In this document: positions 16,651 through 24,966 of the stretch, piece after piece
How the letters are laid out: every line of letters begins with the position of its first letter
Numbering within the stretch: position 1 is the first letter of the stretch
Source: Phytoactinopolyspora limicola
GTDB taxonomy: Bacteria; Actinomycetota; Actinomycetes; Jiangellales; Jiangellaceae
Assembly (NCBI RefSeq): GCF_011320225.1
Contig: NZ_JAAOEN010000001.1
Span: 186,001 to 250,000, forward strand
Length of the DNA: 64,000 bases
Reading direction: 5' to 3'
Position numbers and translations under genes: made by a program
Notes under the pieces: generated by a model
Told to the model about the DNA's origin: nothing
The model's database searches: none
Seen by the model: the letters and a program-made list of their open reading frames with translations, nothing else

Positions 16651-17633
16651 TGCGGGCCGTCGTCATCACCGAGGCCGGTGGGCCCGACGTCCTCCGCTGG
16701 CAGGAAGTGCCCGACCCGGTATGCGGTCCCGGTGAGGTGGTCATCGACGTGGTCGCATCCGCGGTCAACCGCGCCGACATCATGCAACGCCTCGGACACT
16801 ACCCGCCACCGCCCGACGCTCCGGAATGGCCCGGCCTCGAGTGCAGTGGGATCATTCGCGACGTCGGGCCGGACGTATCAGGGTGGGCGGTGGGTGACGA
16901 GGTCTGTGCCTTACTGTCCGGTGGTGGTTACGCCGAACGGGTCGTGGTTCCCGCCGGTCAGCTCCTCCCCGTCCCCGCAGGCATCGACCTCGTCACCGCC
17001 GCCGCCCTGCCGGAGGTCATGTGCACGGTCTGGTCCAATCTCGTCATGACGGCCGGGCTGCGCCAGGGCGAGGTCGTGCTGATCCATGGTGGCGGCAGCG
17101 GCATCGGGACCGCGGCGATCCAAATCGGTGTCGCGCTCGGCGCAACGGTCGCCGTCACCGCGGGTTCGGCCGCCAAACTCGAACGGTGTGCGCAGCTGGG
17201 CGCGTCGATCCTGGTCAATTACCGCGAGCAGGACTTCGTCGAGGCACTCCGCGCCGCTACCGGCGGGCGTGGGGCCGACGTCGTGCTCGACATCATCGGA
17301 GCCAAGTACCTGGCCGGCAACATCGATGTCCTGGCGGTCAACGGCCGCCTCGTCGTCATCGGCCTCCAAGGCGGACGGGCGGCGGAGATCGACCTGCGCG
17401 CATTGATGGGCAAACGCGCGTCGATCACCGGGACCACGCTGCGCGCCCGGCCACCCGCCGAGAAGGCCGGCATCGTCACCGAAGTCCGCGACCACGTCTG
17501 GCCAATGATCTCCAACGGTCAGGTGGTACCCGTCGTCGACCACCGGGTTCCCATGTCCGAGGCCGCCCGCGCTCACCGCACTGTCGAAGACAGCGACCAT
17601 GTCGGCAAGGTCCTACTGACAACGGCAGATTGA
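16650..17633 (+). CDS. NAD(P)H:quinone oxidoreductase (MDR superfamily, PIG3-like)
   Basis: 327 residues. The N-terminal GroES-like domain shows VVASAVNRADIMQRLGHYPPP, a PIG3/quinone-oxidoreductase signature, and the Rossmann domain has LIHGGGSGIGTAAIQ for NADPH binding. No zinc ligands are present, as expected for this non-zinc MDR branch. It reduces quinones or enones with NADPH. The ATG overlaps the stop of the DUF6457-like gene by one base (TGATG), so it is expressed with mobA, although a functional link to molybdenum cofactor is not obvious. Confidence 0.92.
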   Translation: MRAVVITEAGGPDVLRWQEVPDPVCGPGEVVIDVVASAVNRADIMQRLGHYPPPPDAPEWPGLECSGIIRDVGPDVSGWAVGDEVCALLSGGGYAERVVVPAGQLLPVPAGIDLVTAAALPEVMCTVWSNLVMTAGLRQGEVVLIHGGGSGIGTAAIQIGVALGATVAVTAGSAAKLERCAQLGASILVNYREQDFVEALRAATGGRGADVVLDIIGAKYLAGNIDVLAVNGRLVVIGLQGGRAAEIDLRALMGKRASITGTTLRARPPAEKAGIVTEVRDHVWPMISNGQVVPVVDHRVPMSEAARAHRTVEDSDHVGKVLLTTAD

Positions 17634-17675
17634 CGTGGGTCGGGAGTAGGCGCGACTGACGGGCGACAGGTCTGG

Positions 17676-17741
17676 CTGCCTTGATCATGTGCGAGTTCGC
17701 CACTTCCTGGGGGGTGTAGCCCGCACATGATCAAGTGGCAG
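17676..17741. terminator. Hairpin downstream of the quinone reductase
   Basis: CTGCCTTGATCATGTGCG (17676-17693) pairs with CGCACATGATCAAG and GGCAG (ending 17741) across a 28-base loop with one small bulge. It contains TGATCA like the gene-end palindromes elsewhere but is otherwise different. Probable terminator after the mobA operon. Confidence 0.65.
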
Positions 17742-17845
17742 CGTGAGTACGTCTCAGCCTGAACGCCTCGCGCTGCTTCGTCGCTGAACAGGACTCGTAG
17801 ACGCCTCGGGTGCCGTGGTCCCTCGCCGTGCGTCAAGATGGGGGT

Positions 17846-18433
17846 ATGACGGAGTCGAACGAGAACGCCGAGCAGCACGATGACGCACCGGGCCCAGAAA
17901 GCCCACGGGTCGTCGTTGTCGGGCCCGAGGGTATGGCCGTAGAGCCGGCGTCAAACGAGAACGAAGATGACAAAGAGCCGAGTTCGCTCACCGACCTGGT
18001 GGAGCAGCCGGCCAAAGTGATGCGCATCGGCAGCATGATCAAGCAGCTGTTGGACGAGGTCAAAGCGGCGCCCCTCGACGAGGCGAGCCGCCGCCGGTTG
18101 GGCGAGATCCACCGCACGTCCCTCGACGAACTCGAGGATGGCCTCGCTCCCGAACTGGTCGAGGAACTCGAACGTCTGGCGTTGCCGTTCGGCAATGACA
18201 CTGTGCCGTCCGAGTCGGAGTTGCGAGTCGCTCAGGCGCAGCTCGTCGGCTGGCTGGAAGGATTGTTCCACGGCATTCAGACCACACTCTTCGCTCAGCA
18301 GATGGCCGCACGTGCACAGCTCGAGCAGATGCGCCGTGCACTGCCACCCGGCGTGCAGATGCCCCCTGGACAACCAGGCGCGCCTGGTCAGCAGCCCGGC
18401 GAGGGTGAACAACGTAGCGGCATGTATCTCTAG
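17846..18433 (+). CDS. bpa: Bacterial proteasome activator (Bpa/PafE)
   Basis: 195 residues. The N-terminal 55 residues are acidic and disordered; residues about 60-165 form the four-helix bundle of the family (PAKVMRIGSMIKQLLDEVK, LGEIHRTSLDELEDGLAPEL, AQLVGWLEGLFHGIQTTLFAQQMAAR). The C-terminus ends GMYL, the equivalent of the GQYL tail that docks into the 20S proteasome alpha ring and opens its gate. Bpa forms a ring that feeds unfolded proteins such as HspR to the proteasome without ATP or pupylation. It is monocistronic here; proteasome core genes are not in the window. The ATG at 17846 is chosen over a start 36 bases upstream because the family begins here. Confidence 0.9.
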   Translation: MTESNENAEQHDDAPGPESPRVVVVGPEGMAVEPASNENEDDKEPSSLTDLVEQPAKVMRIGSMIKQLLDEVKAAPLDEASRRRLGEIHRTSLDELEDGLAPELVEELERLALPFGNDTVPSESELRVAQAQLVGWLEGLFHGIQTTLFAQQMAARAQLEQMRRALPPGVQMPPGQPGAPGQQPGEGEQRSGMYL

Positions 18434-18581
18434 CGTCCTGCACCAGAATCCGTGCGCCTGACAATTGGCACCCAGGTGGCGTCTTTCCTGGTCAGCCTGC
18501 GCGATGTGAGATCGGTGAGATCAGGTAGATGCGTGATGCGCAGCGGACCGCCTTAGCGCAACCCCCTCCCGACCCCCGCGT

Positions 18582-19044
18582 GTGCACCTGATCTCCGTTT
18601 TGCCACCTGATCGTTTTCCCTGGGGCGATCAGGTGTACCAACCGCGGGTGTCGACACGGTGTGGTGCATCTGATCGCGTCTCAGAGTATGGACGCGCGGC
18701 GATCAGATGCACGGTCAGCGCTTTTGAGTCGAGTTGTGCATCTGATCGGCAGCAAGTGTTCGGTCAGCGGATCCGTGACGGGCCCGGCGAGCGATCGGTG
18801 ACGGATCCTTCTGTTCGTGTCGTTGTTGGGGTGTGCGTGTCGTCGTCGCTTGCACCCGCGGGTGGGCGCCGGTCTGGTGATCAGATGCATCAACTCACCA
18901 GCGAGCCGCGTTTACACATCTGATCACCGCGCGTCCACATCACGGGACGCGATCAGATGCATCACACCGCGCCGTCGTCCGTCGTTGGTACACCTGATCG
19001 CCCCACAGAAAATGATCAGGTGACAAAACGGAGATCAGGTGCAC
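18582..19044. repeat. Long nested inverted repeat, copy 2 (YCTGATC family)
   Basis: 463 bases that fold back on themselves about a centre near 18813. Twelve YCTGATC or GATCAGR units pair symmetrically: 18582 with 19044, 18601 with 19014, 18627 with 18999, 18664 with 18962, 18701 with 18925 and 18736 with 18890. The outer 58 bases of each arm match with only about five differences (GTGCACCTGATCTCCGTTTT and its complement), and the inner arms match more loosely. A further GGATCCGT/ACGGATCC pair sits near the centre. The outer ends are the same as in copy 1 (3332-3552). Short frames inside have no coding character. The flanks at 18434-18581 and 19045-19079 hold nothing I can assign. Confidence 0.88.
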
Positions 19045-19079
19045 ACTCTGGCGGGGTGGGACGTCCGTGGCATACAAAC

Positions 19080-19114
19080 GGGGTCAGGGTTCCTGACGTT
19101 GGAACCCTGACCCC
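19080..19114. terminator. Strong hairpin terminator
   Basis: GGGGTCAGGGTTCC (19080-19093), a 7-base loop, and the exact complement (19101-19114). It lies downstream of the DUF6918-like gene on the minus strand and also after the long repeat, so it can act in both directions. Confidence 0.85.
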
Positions 19115-19181
19115 GATACATCTAGGTGCGCGGGGGTGGCGGCCTACCGGTGCAGGACATTCGGTCCGGCACCGGAACACA

Positions 19182-19643
19182 CTAACCGGCGTTGACGGCC
19201 GCCGCGTGCTTCTCCACGAGCTCACCCAGCCGCGGCAACGCCTCTTCGACGTGCTTCGTGGCCTGGGGGCGCAGCTTGGAGTAGACCTTCTTGACGCTTT
19301 CACGGTGCGATGCGGCGGCTCGGTCGTCGGTGACTCCGAGCAGGGCGTCGGCGGCTTCGGCCGAGTTGGCCGCCAGGTGGTCTTTGAACGAGGTGGTGCC
19401 GCTGGATCGGTAGCTGGCGTAGAACGGCTCCAACCTGGCGACGAAGTTCTCGAGCATGCTGTCGACCGCGTCCGTGACGAACGACGAATTGATCTTCTTG
19501 ATCAGCGCGTACCCGCTCTTGACGGCCAGGCCGGATACCCCACTCTTGTCGCTGACCTCGGCGTCGACCAATGCGGCCACGTCGGTCACCACCAGGGACC
19601 GGCGGCTCGGTGCGAGCAGAATCTCTTCCAACGTGTCTGCCAT
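19182..19643 (-). CDS. DUF6918-like small helical protein
   Basis: 153 residues, cytoplasmic, largely helical. It begins ADTLEEILLAPSRRSLVVTD and carries ALVDAEVSDKSGVSGLAVKSG, FVARLEPFY and a C-terminal KKVYSKLRPQATKHVEEALP. I recall this as a conserved actinobacterial family (DUF6918) without known function. It lies downstream of serS on the same strand (135 bases apart) and ends before a strong terminator. Confidence 0.75.
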   Translation of the reverse strand: MADTLEEILLAPSRRSLVVTDVAALVDAEVSDKSGVSGLAVKSGYALIKKINSSFVTDAVDSMLENFVARLEPFYASYRSSGTTSFKDHLAANSAEAADALLGVTDDRAAASHRESVKKVYSKLRPQATKHVEEALPRLGELVEKHAAAVNAG

Positions 19644-19778
19644 GACGTTATGCGTCCTTTATCTCGTTTTATGACCATGTCGCCCCCGTGCGAATGCAAC
19701 TGTAAATCACAGTCGCACGGATACCACAGCCGACCGGGTCACAGCCGCGCCAGGAACCTCACAGCTGTGCCAGGAACC

Positions 19779-21050
19779 TCACCGCCGCGTGGGAACCACG
19801 GGCTCGAGTACCTCGACGCCGCCGAGGTATGGCCGCAGCGCCGTCGGCACGGCCACGGAACCGTCCGGGCGCTGATGGTTCTCCAGGATCGCCACGATCC
19901 AGCGGGTGGTGCCCAAGGTGCCGTTCAGGGTGGCGACCGTCCTGGGGCCAGCCCCCGACCGTTCCCGGATCCCGAGCCGCCGCGCCTGGAACGTCGTGCA
20001 GTTCGACGTGGAGGTGACCTCCATCCAGCGCGACTGCGACGGCAACCACGCCTCGCAGTCGAACTTTCGCGCCGCACTGGACCCGAGGTCTCCGGCGGCG
20101 ACGTCGATCACCCGGTAAGGCACCTCGACCGCCGCGAGCATCTGCTCCTCCCATCCGAGCAGCCGCTCGTGTTCGGCGATGGCGTCCTCCTCGCGGCAGT
20201 AGATGAACATCTCGACCTTGTGGAACTGATGCACCCGGATGATGCCGCGCGTGTCCTTGCCGTGTGAGCCGGCCTCGCGGCGGTAACAGGCCGACCACCC
20301 GGCATAACGCAGTGGTCCGGCGTCAAGATCGACGATCTCGTTGGCATGGAAACCGGCCAGCGCGACCTCGCTGGTACCTACCAGGTAGAGATCGTCGCGC
20401 TCCAGCCGGTAGATCTCGTCCGCGTGTGCACCGAGGAAGCCGGTTCCGGCCATTACCTCGGGCCGCACCAAGGTTGGTGTGATGACGGGGGTGAACCCGG
20501 CATCGACGGCGGTCTTCATGGCCAGGTTGAGGATCCCCAGCTCCAGTTGCGCGCCCACACCGGTGAGGAAGTAGAACCGCGAGCCCGACACCTTGGCGCC
20601 ACGTTCGGTGTCGATGGCCCGCAACCCTTCGCCCAGCTCGAGATGGTCACGCACCTTGTCCAGCTCGGGTGCCGTGCCGACCTCGCGGAGAACCTTATAG
20701 TTCTGCTCCCCACCAGCGGGTACCCCGTCGAGCACGATGTTGGACGGCACCATGGCGAGTTCGTCGAGCCGTACCTGGGCGTCGTCCGCAGCCGCTTGGG
20801 CCGCCTTGACGGCCGCGGCGAGGTCTTTGGCCCGAGCCAACAGCGCCTGCTTCTCCTCACCAGACGCGTGCGGAATCTCCTTGCTCAAGACCTTCTGTTC
20901 GCCACGCAGCCGTTCGAACTCGGCTAGGGACGAGCGGCGGGCCTCGTCGGCGGCCAGCAACTCGTCGACCACGTCGATGCTCTCGCCGCGGGCACGCTGC
21001 GAGGCTCGGAGGCGGTCCGGATCATCACGGATCACTCGGAGATCAAGCAC
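19779..21050 (-). CDS. serS: Seryl-tRNA synthetase
   Basis: 423 residues from the GTG at 21050 ([17 protein letters not shown], the normal family start); a GTG at 21071 would add seven residues. The N-terminal antiparallel coiled coil (about 30-100) binds the long variable arm of tRNA-Ser. Class II motif 2 appears as [22 protein letters not shown] and motif 3 as [19 protein letters not shown]. It charges serine to tRNA-Ser, including the tRNA-Ser(UGA) gene at 5013-5105. No T-box leader is visible. Confidence 0.97.
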   Translation of the reverse strand: MLDLRVIRDDPDRLRASQRARGESIDVVDELLAADEARRSSLAEFERLRGEQKVLSKEIPHASGEEKQALLARAKDLAAAVKAAQAAADDAQVRLDELAMVPSNIVLDGVPAGGEQNYKVLREVGTAPELDKVRDHLELGEGLRAIDTERGAKVSGSRFYFLTGVGAQLELGILNLAMKTAVDAGFTPVITPTLVRPEVMAGTGFLGAHADEIYRLERDDLYLVGTSEVALAGFHANEIVDLDAGPLRYAGWSACYRREAGSHGKDTRGIIRVHQFHKVEMFIYCREEDAIAEHERLLGWEEQMLAAVEVPYRVIDVAAGDLGSSAARKFDCEAWLPSQSRWMEVTSTSNCTTFQARRLGIRERSGAGPRTVATLNGTLGTTRWIVAILENHQRPDGSVAVPTALRPYLGGVEVLEPVVPTRR

Positions 21051-21121
21051 GTTGAGAGCGTACCGGCCCACCCCTACCGGCCGACAACCCGATTACCTCA
21101 GCGGAGTGCACCCCGTCGGCG

Positions 21122-22069
21122 TCAGCCGGACCGCAACGATTCCAGCCACTCGACGGCGTCGCGGAAGTCGGCATTGCTCATGCCGCGCCCAACTGGGGGG
21201 CGCACGCCGTCGGCCCGAGCGTACGAGCCGAGGAACCGCACGTCGGCGCAGACTCGACGCAGTCCCATGAGCGCCTCACCCACCCGGGCGTCGTTGAGGT
21301 GTCCTTCAGCGTCGATGACGAAACAGTACCGTCCCATCCCGTTGCCTGTTGGCCGCGACTCGATGCGGGTGAGATTCACTCCGCGAGTGGCGAACTGCTC
21401 CAGGATCTCCAACAAGGCACCCGGATGATCGTCACGGATGTACGCGACCAGGCTGGTCTTGTCCGATCCGGTGGACCGCGGCGGCCGCCCGGGCCGGGTA
21501 ATGAGCACGAACCTCGTCAGCGCGTCTTTGTCTTCCCCGATGTCGTCGGCTAACACCGCCAGCCCGTAACGCTCGGCGGCGATCGGCGCGGCGATCGCGG
21601 CGTCGTATAGCTCGCCGTCGACCCCCGGCGACCCGCCTGACACACTTTCGGCCGCCGCCGCCGTGGACGAGCCCATCGCCGTCACCGCGTCCGGCAGTGT
21701 CTTGCTGAGCCAGGCTCGGCACTGCGCCTCAGCAACCGGGTGGGTGATCACCCTCCGGACGCCGGTCAGCGTGGTCCCGGTGCGCGCCATCAACGTAAAG
21801 GTGACCGGCAGCAGGTGTTCGGCGGCGATCATCACCGGTGCGCCGCGGATCAATTCGTCGAGGGTGGTGTTTACCGACCCCTCGACGGAGTTTTCCAGCG
21901 GTACGACGGCTCCAGCGACGTCGCCGGTACGGACGGCGTCAACCGCCGTGTGAACCGTGGAGTACGGTTCGAGTGCGGCGCCGGCGAGCGCCGGTATGCG
22001 GCGCGCGGCCGCCTCGGTGAAGGTCGCTTCGGGGCCGAGGTAGGCGTATCGGCTGGTACTGGCAGGCAC
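21122..22069 (-). CDS. pheA: Prephenate dehydratase
   Basis: 315 residues from the GTG at 22069; the upstream extension to 22126 is low-complexity and unlike the family. Converts prephenate to phenylpyruvate in phenylalanine synthesis. The catalytic domain (about 1-190) starts RYAYLGPEATFTEAA and includes the LTRFVLI motif with the TRF catalytic Thr; the C-terminal ACT domain (about 200-280) has YIRDDHPGALLEILEQFA and ESRPTGNGMGRY for allosteric phenylalanine binding. Monofunctional, with no chorismate mutase domain. It follows the S9 peptidase on the same strand and precedes serS. Confidence 0.95.
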   Translation of the reverse strand: MPASTSRYAYLGPEATFTEAAARRIPALAGAALEPYSTVHTAVDAVRTGDVAGAVVPLENSVEGSVNTTLDELIRGAPVMIAAEHLLPVTFTLMARTGTTLTGVRRVITHPVAEAQCRAWLSKTLPDAVTAMGSSTAAAAESVSGGSPGVDGELYDAAIAAPIAAERYGLAVLADDIGEDKDALTRFVLITRPGRPPRSTGSDKTSLVAYIRDDHPGALLEILEQFATRGVNLTRIESRPTGNGMGRYCFVIDAEGHLNDARVGEALMGLRRVCADVRFLGSYARADGVRPPVGRGMSNADFRDAVEWLESLRSG

Positions 22070-22169
22070 GCCCAAAACTCTAGCCGGTGAACCCCGCCGC
22101 CACGTACCGCCGCCCAACCCCGGCAAAGATCCACCAGGGTTGGGCGGGGTACGGAACAGCTGCGACCCA

Positions 22170-24251
22170 TCAACGCAGGATGGCGGGCGGCTCCCAGTCT
22201 TTGCCGAGTACGTGATGGCCCAGGAACGCCGCCACCGTCTGGTACCAGACCTTGGCGTGTTGCGGGGTCAGGACCCAGTGGTTCTCGTCCGGGAAGTACA
22301 AGAACTTGTGCGGCATCTCGCCGTCGTTGGAAACGCTATGGCTGGCGAGCTCGTACCACAGCCGCAGCGCCTCGCCGATGGGTACGCGGTAGTCCTTGTC
22401 GCCGTGGATCACCAGCATCGGCGTCTCTATCTTGTCGACGCTGTGATGCGGTGAATTGTCACGGGCCATCTGGGGCGTCATCTCACGCAACCAGTACCAC
22501 GCGGCGTCGGTAGTGGCGCCGAACTGGTCCAGAGCCCATAGGCTGGCGTGAGTGACGATCGCGTCGAACCGGTCGGTGTGGCCGGCTACCCAGTTGGCCA
22601 TGTAGCCACCGAACGAACCACCCATCGCCGCGGTGCGGTTGTGGTCGATGTCGTCGCGTGCCACCGTGACGTCGGTGATGGCCATCAGGTCGGTGAATGG
22701 CGCCTTTCCCCACGCTCCCCAACCGCGTTTGATGAACTCGCGACCGTATCCGGTGGACAACGCGGGGTCCGGGAGTAACACCGCATACCCCTGCGCCGCC
22801 ATGATCCATGGGTTCCACCGCCACGACCACGCGTTCCACGAGTTCAGGGGACCACCGTGGATCCACAGCAGCAGCGGCGCCGGATTGGCCGGCGAAGTGT
22901 CGTCGGGGAGGGCCAGCCATGCCCGCACCCGCGTCCCATCCGTCGCGACGGTCTCGACCTCCTCCAGGCGCCCGGGCAGCCGCGGAGCCGGTACCGGGCC
23001 GAGGAGCCGGTGCGACGTCTGGTCCGCGACGTCGGCGGCCAGTCGGACGGGGGTCATCGGTTCGAGGTACGACGTGCGCATGGCATAGACGTAGCGGCCA
23101 TCGGGCGAGACGGAGACGTCGAAGTATGCGTAGTCGTCCGCGGTGAGCCGGGTCACGGCGCCGGTGTCGATCTCGACGCGGAACACCGGCGCCCGGCCGT
23201 TCTCGTCGGCGACGACGATCAGCGCGGATCCGTCGGGTGTCCAGGACGGTGCGCCGGCCGGCCAACGGTCCCAGTCTGGCGCCAGCTCGCGGACCGTACC
23301 GTCGGCTACCGACACCACGACCAACACCTGGTCGCCTGGATCGTGTGGGGTCGTCATCCGCTCCCGCACCGCGGCGACCATGGTGCCATCGGGGCTCAAC
23401 CGTGGAGCGCCGTACTCGTAGGCGGGCTCGTCGACGAGCATCCGCCGTTCGCCCGTGTTGGTATCGATGACCACAAGAGACCGCCGCAGCCCAGCGGCGT
23501 GTGGGACGTTCCATGTGCTGACGATCGTCCGTCCGTCAGCACTGATGTCGTGGTCGCCTCGCTCCAACGCCCGCCCGGCGTCGGGGGTGAGGTCGGTCAG
23601 CTCGACGGTCGGCTCGGCGAACTCGTCCTCGCCGTCGCTGAGCTGCCCGGCGAACAATCGGGGAAGGTCGGGGCCGAGGTCGCTGTCCCAGTACCGCACC
23701 GGGTAGCTCTCGTGCAGGATGGCCGAGACCTTCTTCTCCTTGCGCTCCTTACGTTTGGCCGCCTCCGCCTCGGCGTCCGACGACGACGGGTAGGTGGACG
23801 ACGAGACGACCACCGTCCCGCTGTCGCGAGCCACGACGACGCCACCGACACCACCGGGACGACGGGCCACTACCCGCGCCTCACCGCCGTCGACGGGCAG
23901 CATCCAGAGGAGTGGCACCTCGTCGTCGTCACTCGCGGACGGGTCGGGACGGGCCGAGCAGAACAGCAACGAGCCGTCGGGGAGGAACGCCGCACCGCTT
24001 TCACCTTTGGCGCTTCGGGTCAAGCGTCGCGCCGGACGCGAGCCGTCGGGATCGACGTCCCATAGGGCGGTGACGTATCTGGTCTTGTCCGCGTTCATCG
24101 TGGCGACCGCTGTCACCAACCGGCGCCCGTCGGGCGAAAGTGTGAGGCCGGCGGCACGTGGAAGTGAGATGTACTCGTCCAGATCGTGAAACGGGGTGGG
24201 GGAGGGCGGGGTCTCCGCTGTGATGTCGTTCACCCTCCCTATACCTATCAT
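22170..24251 (-). CDS. S9 family peptidase (prolyl oligopeptidase / acylaminoacyl peptidase type)
   Basis: 693 residues. The N-terminal two thirds form a WD/PD40-like beta-propeller (SPDGRRLVTAVATM, LSPDGTMVAAV, SVSPDGRYVYAM) that gates the active site. The C-terminal alpha/beta hydrolase has the nucleophile elbow AAMGGSFGGYMANW, IHGDKDYRVPIGEA for the catalytic Asp and DENHWV for the His. It cleaves short peptides or acylated amino acids. AGGAGG (24259-24264) lies 7 bases before the ATG. No signal peptide, so cytoplasmic. It is divergent from hsp20, with the CIRCE promoter between them. Confidence 0.95.
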   Translation of the reverse strand: MIGIGRVNDITAETPPSPTPFHDLDEYISLPRAAGLTLSPDGRRLVTAVATMNADKTRYVTALWDVDPDGSRPARRLTRSAKGESGAAFLPDGSLLFCSARPDPSASDDDEVPLLWMLPVDGGEARVVARRPGGVGGVVVARDSGTVVVSSSTYPSSSDAEAEAAKRKERKEKKVSAILHESYPVRYWDSDLGPDLPRLFAGQLSDGEDEFAEPTVELTDLTPDAGRALERGDHDISADGRTIVSTWNVPHAAGLRRSLVVIDTNTGERRMLVDEPAYEYGAPRLSPDGTMVAAVRERMTTPHDPGDQVLVVVSVADGTVRELAPDWDRWPAGAPSWTPDGSALIVVADENGRAPVFRVEIDTGAVTRLTADDYAYFDVSVSPDGRYVYAMRTSYLEPMTPVRLAADVADQTSHRLLGPVPAPRLPGRLEEVETVATDGTRVRAWLALPDDTSPANPAPLLLWIHGGPLNSWNAWSWRWNPWIMAAQGYAVLLPDPALSTGYGREFIKRGWGAWGKAPFTDLMAITDVTVARDDIDHNRTAAMGGSFGGYMANWVAGHTDRFDAIVTHASLWALDQFGATTDAAWYWLREMTPQMARDNSPHHSVDKIETPMLVIHGDKDYRVPIGEALRLWYELASHSVSNDGEMPHKFLYFPDENHWVLTPQHAKVWYQTVAAFLGHHVLGKDWEPPAILR

Positions 24252-24303
24252 GTCGTCGCCTCCTGATCATGATTGCTGTAGGACGGAAACAGACTCACCA
24301 CCC

Positions 24304-24343
24304 TTGATCGGGACGGTTAGCACTCCTATGTCGCGAGTGCTAA
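24304..24343 (+). promoter_or_regulatory. CIRCE operator and promoter of hsp20
   Basis: TTAGCACTC (24317-24325), 9 bases, then GAGTGCTAA (24335-24343) is a perfect CIRCE element, the HrcA repressor binding site of heat-shock promoters. It overlaps a promoter with -35 TTGATC (24304-24309) and -10 TATGTC (24327-24332) at 17-base spacing, so HrcA binding would cover the -10. Confidence 0.92.
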
Positions 24344-24461
24344 AATGACGGTGGCAACCGGCGCTGTTGTCTGGACCGCTCAGGACACCACGCAGACACA
24401 GCACCCGCGGAAGCCATGTGCATTCACACGTGAAGCATGTCGTTGTCTGGAGGTGGTTGTT

Positions 24462-24917
24462 GTGACGACTCGCTTCGACCCATTCCGTGAGATCGACCGC
24501 CTAGCCGACCATGTTCTCGGCACCGCCCGGAACGCCGCGACCATGCCGCTCGATCTCTACCGATCCGGGCACCATTACGTCATCCATTTCGACCTACCGG
24601 GTGTCGATCCTGGCTCCATCGACGTCAGTGTGGAGAATCGCACGCTCACCGTGCGAGCCCAACGCACTGATCGCGCCGACGAGGGCACCCAGTGGCTAGC
24701 GCGCGAGCGCCCCACCGGCACCTATGCCCGCCAACTCACCCTCGGCGACGGCCTGTCCACGGAGGAGATCGACGCAACCTACGCCGACGGGGTGCTGACC
24801 CTCACCGTCCCGGTCGCAGAACAAGCCCGGCCGCGGCGCATCGACGTCGTCCGCGCCGACACCGCACACGCGGTCGGCACCACGAGCAGCAACGAACGGC
24901 AAGAGATCCAGAGCTGA
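24462..24917 (+). CDS. Hsp20/alpha-crystallin small heat-shock protein
   Basis: 151 residues from the GTG at 24462, which follows GGAGGT by 7 bases; the in-frame stretch back to 24345 lies in the CIRCE leader. The alpha-crystallin domain spans about 30-125 (DLYRSGHHYVIHFDLPGVDPGS, then ENRTLTVRAQR), with the C-terminal strand ADGVLTLTVPVAE. It binds unfolding proteins during heat stress and holds them for refolding. The upstream perfect CIRCE indicates HrcA control. The 118-base leader is fairly long. The tail is short and polar. Confidence 0.93.
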   Translation: MTTRFDPFREIDRLADHVLGTARNAATMPLDLYRSGHHYVIHFDLPGVDPGSIDVSVENRTLTVRAQRTDRADEGTQWLARERPTGTYARQLTLGDGLSTEEIDATYADGVLTLTVPVAEQARPRRIDVVRADTAHAVGTTSSNERQEIQS

Positions 24918-24966
24918 GCCCATCGGCCCGAGTCTCTAGCAGGACCGAGGTGGCCCCGGCAGCGGC

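Noticed and set aside
18582-18923. Short frames inside the long inverted repeat
   Set aside because: They follow the repeat units, have no ribosome site, and the symmetry of the element explains them.
18582-19044. CRISPR array
   Set aside because: The repeated units are about 12 bases, alternate in orientation and are irregularly spaced; there is no constant direct repeat with unique spacers, and no cas genes.
22857-24065. Plus-strand open frame of about 400 codons inside the S9 peptidase
   Set aside because: Antisense to a gene with all family motifs; the translation is rich in Arg, Gly and Val without any recognisable fold.
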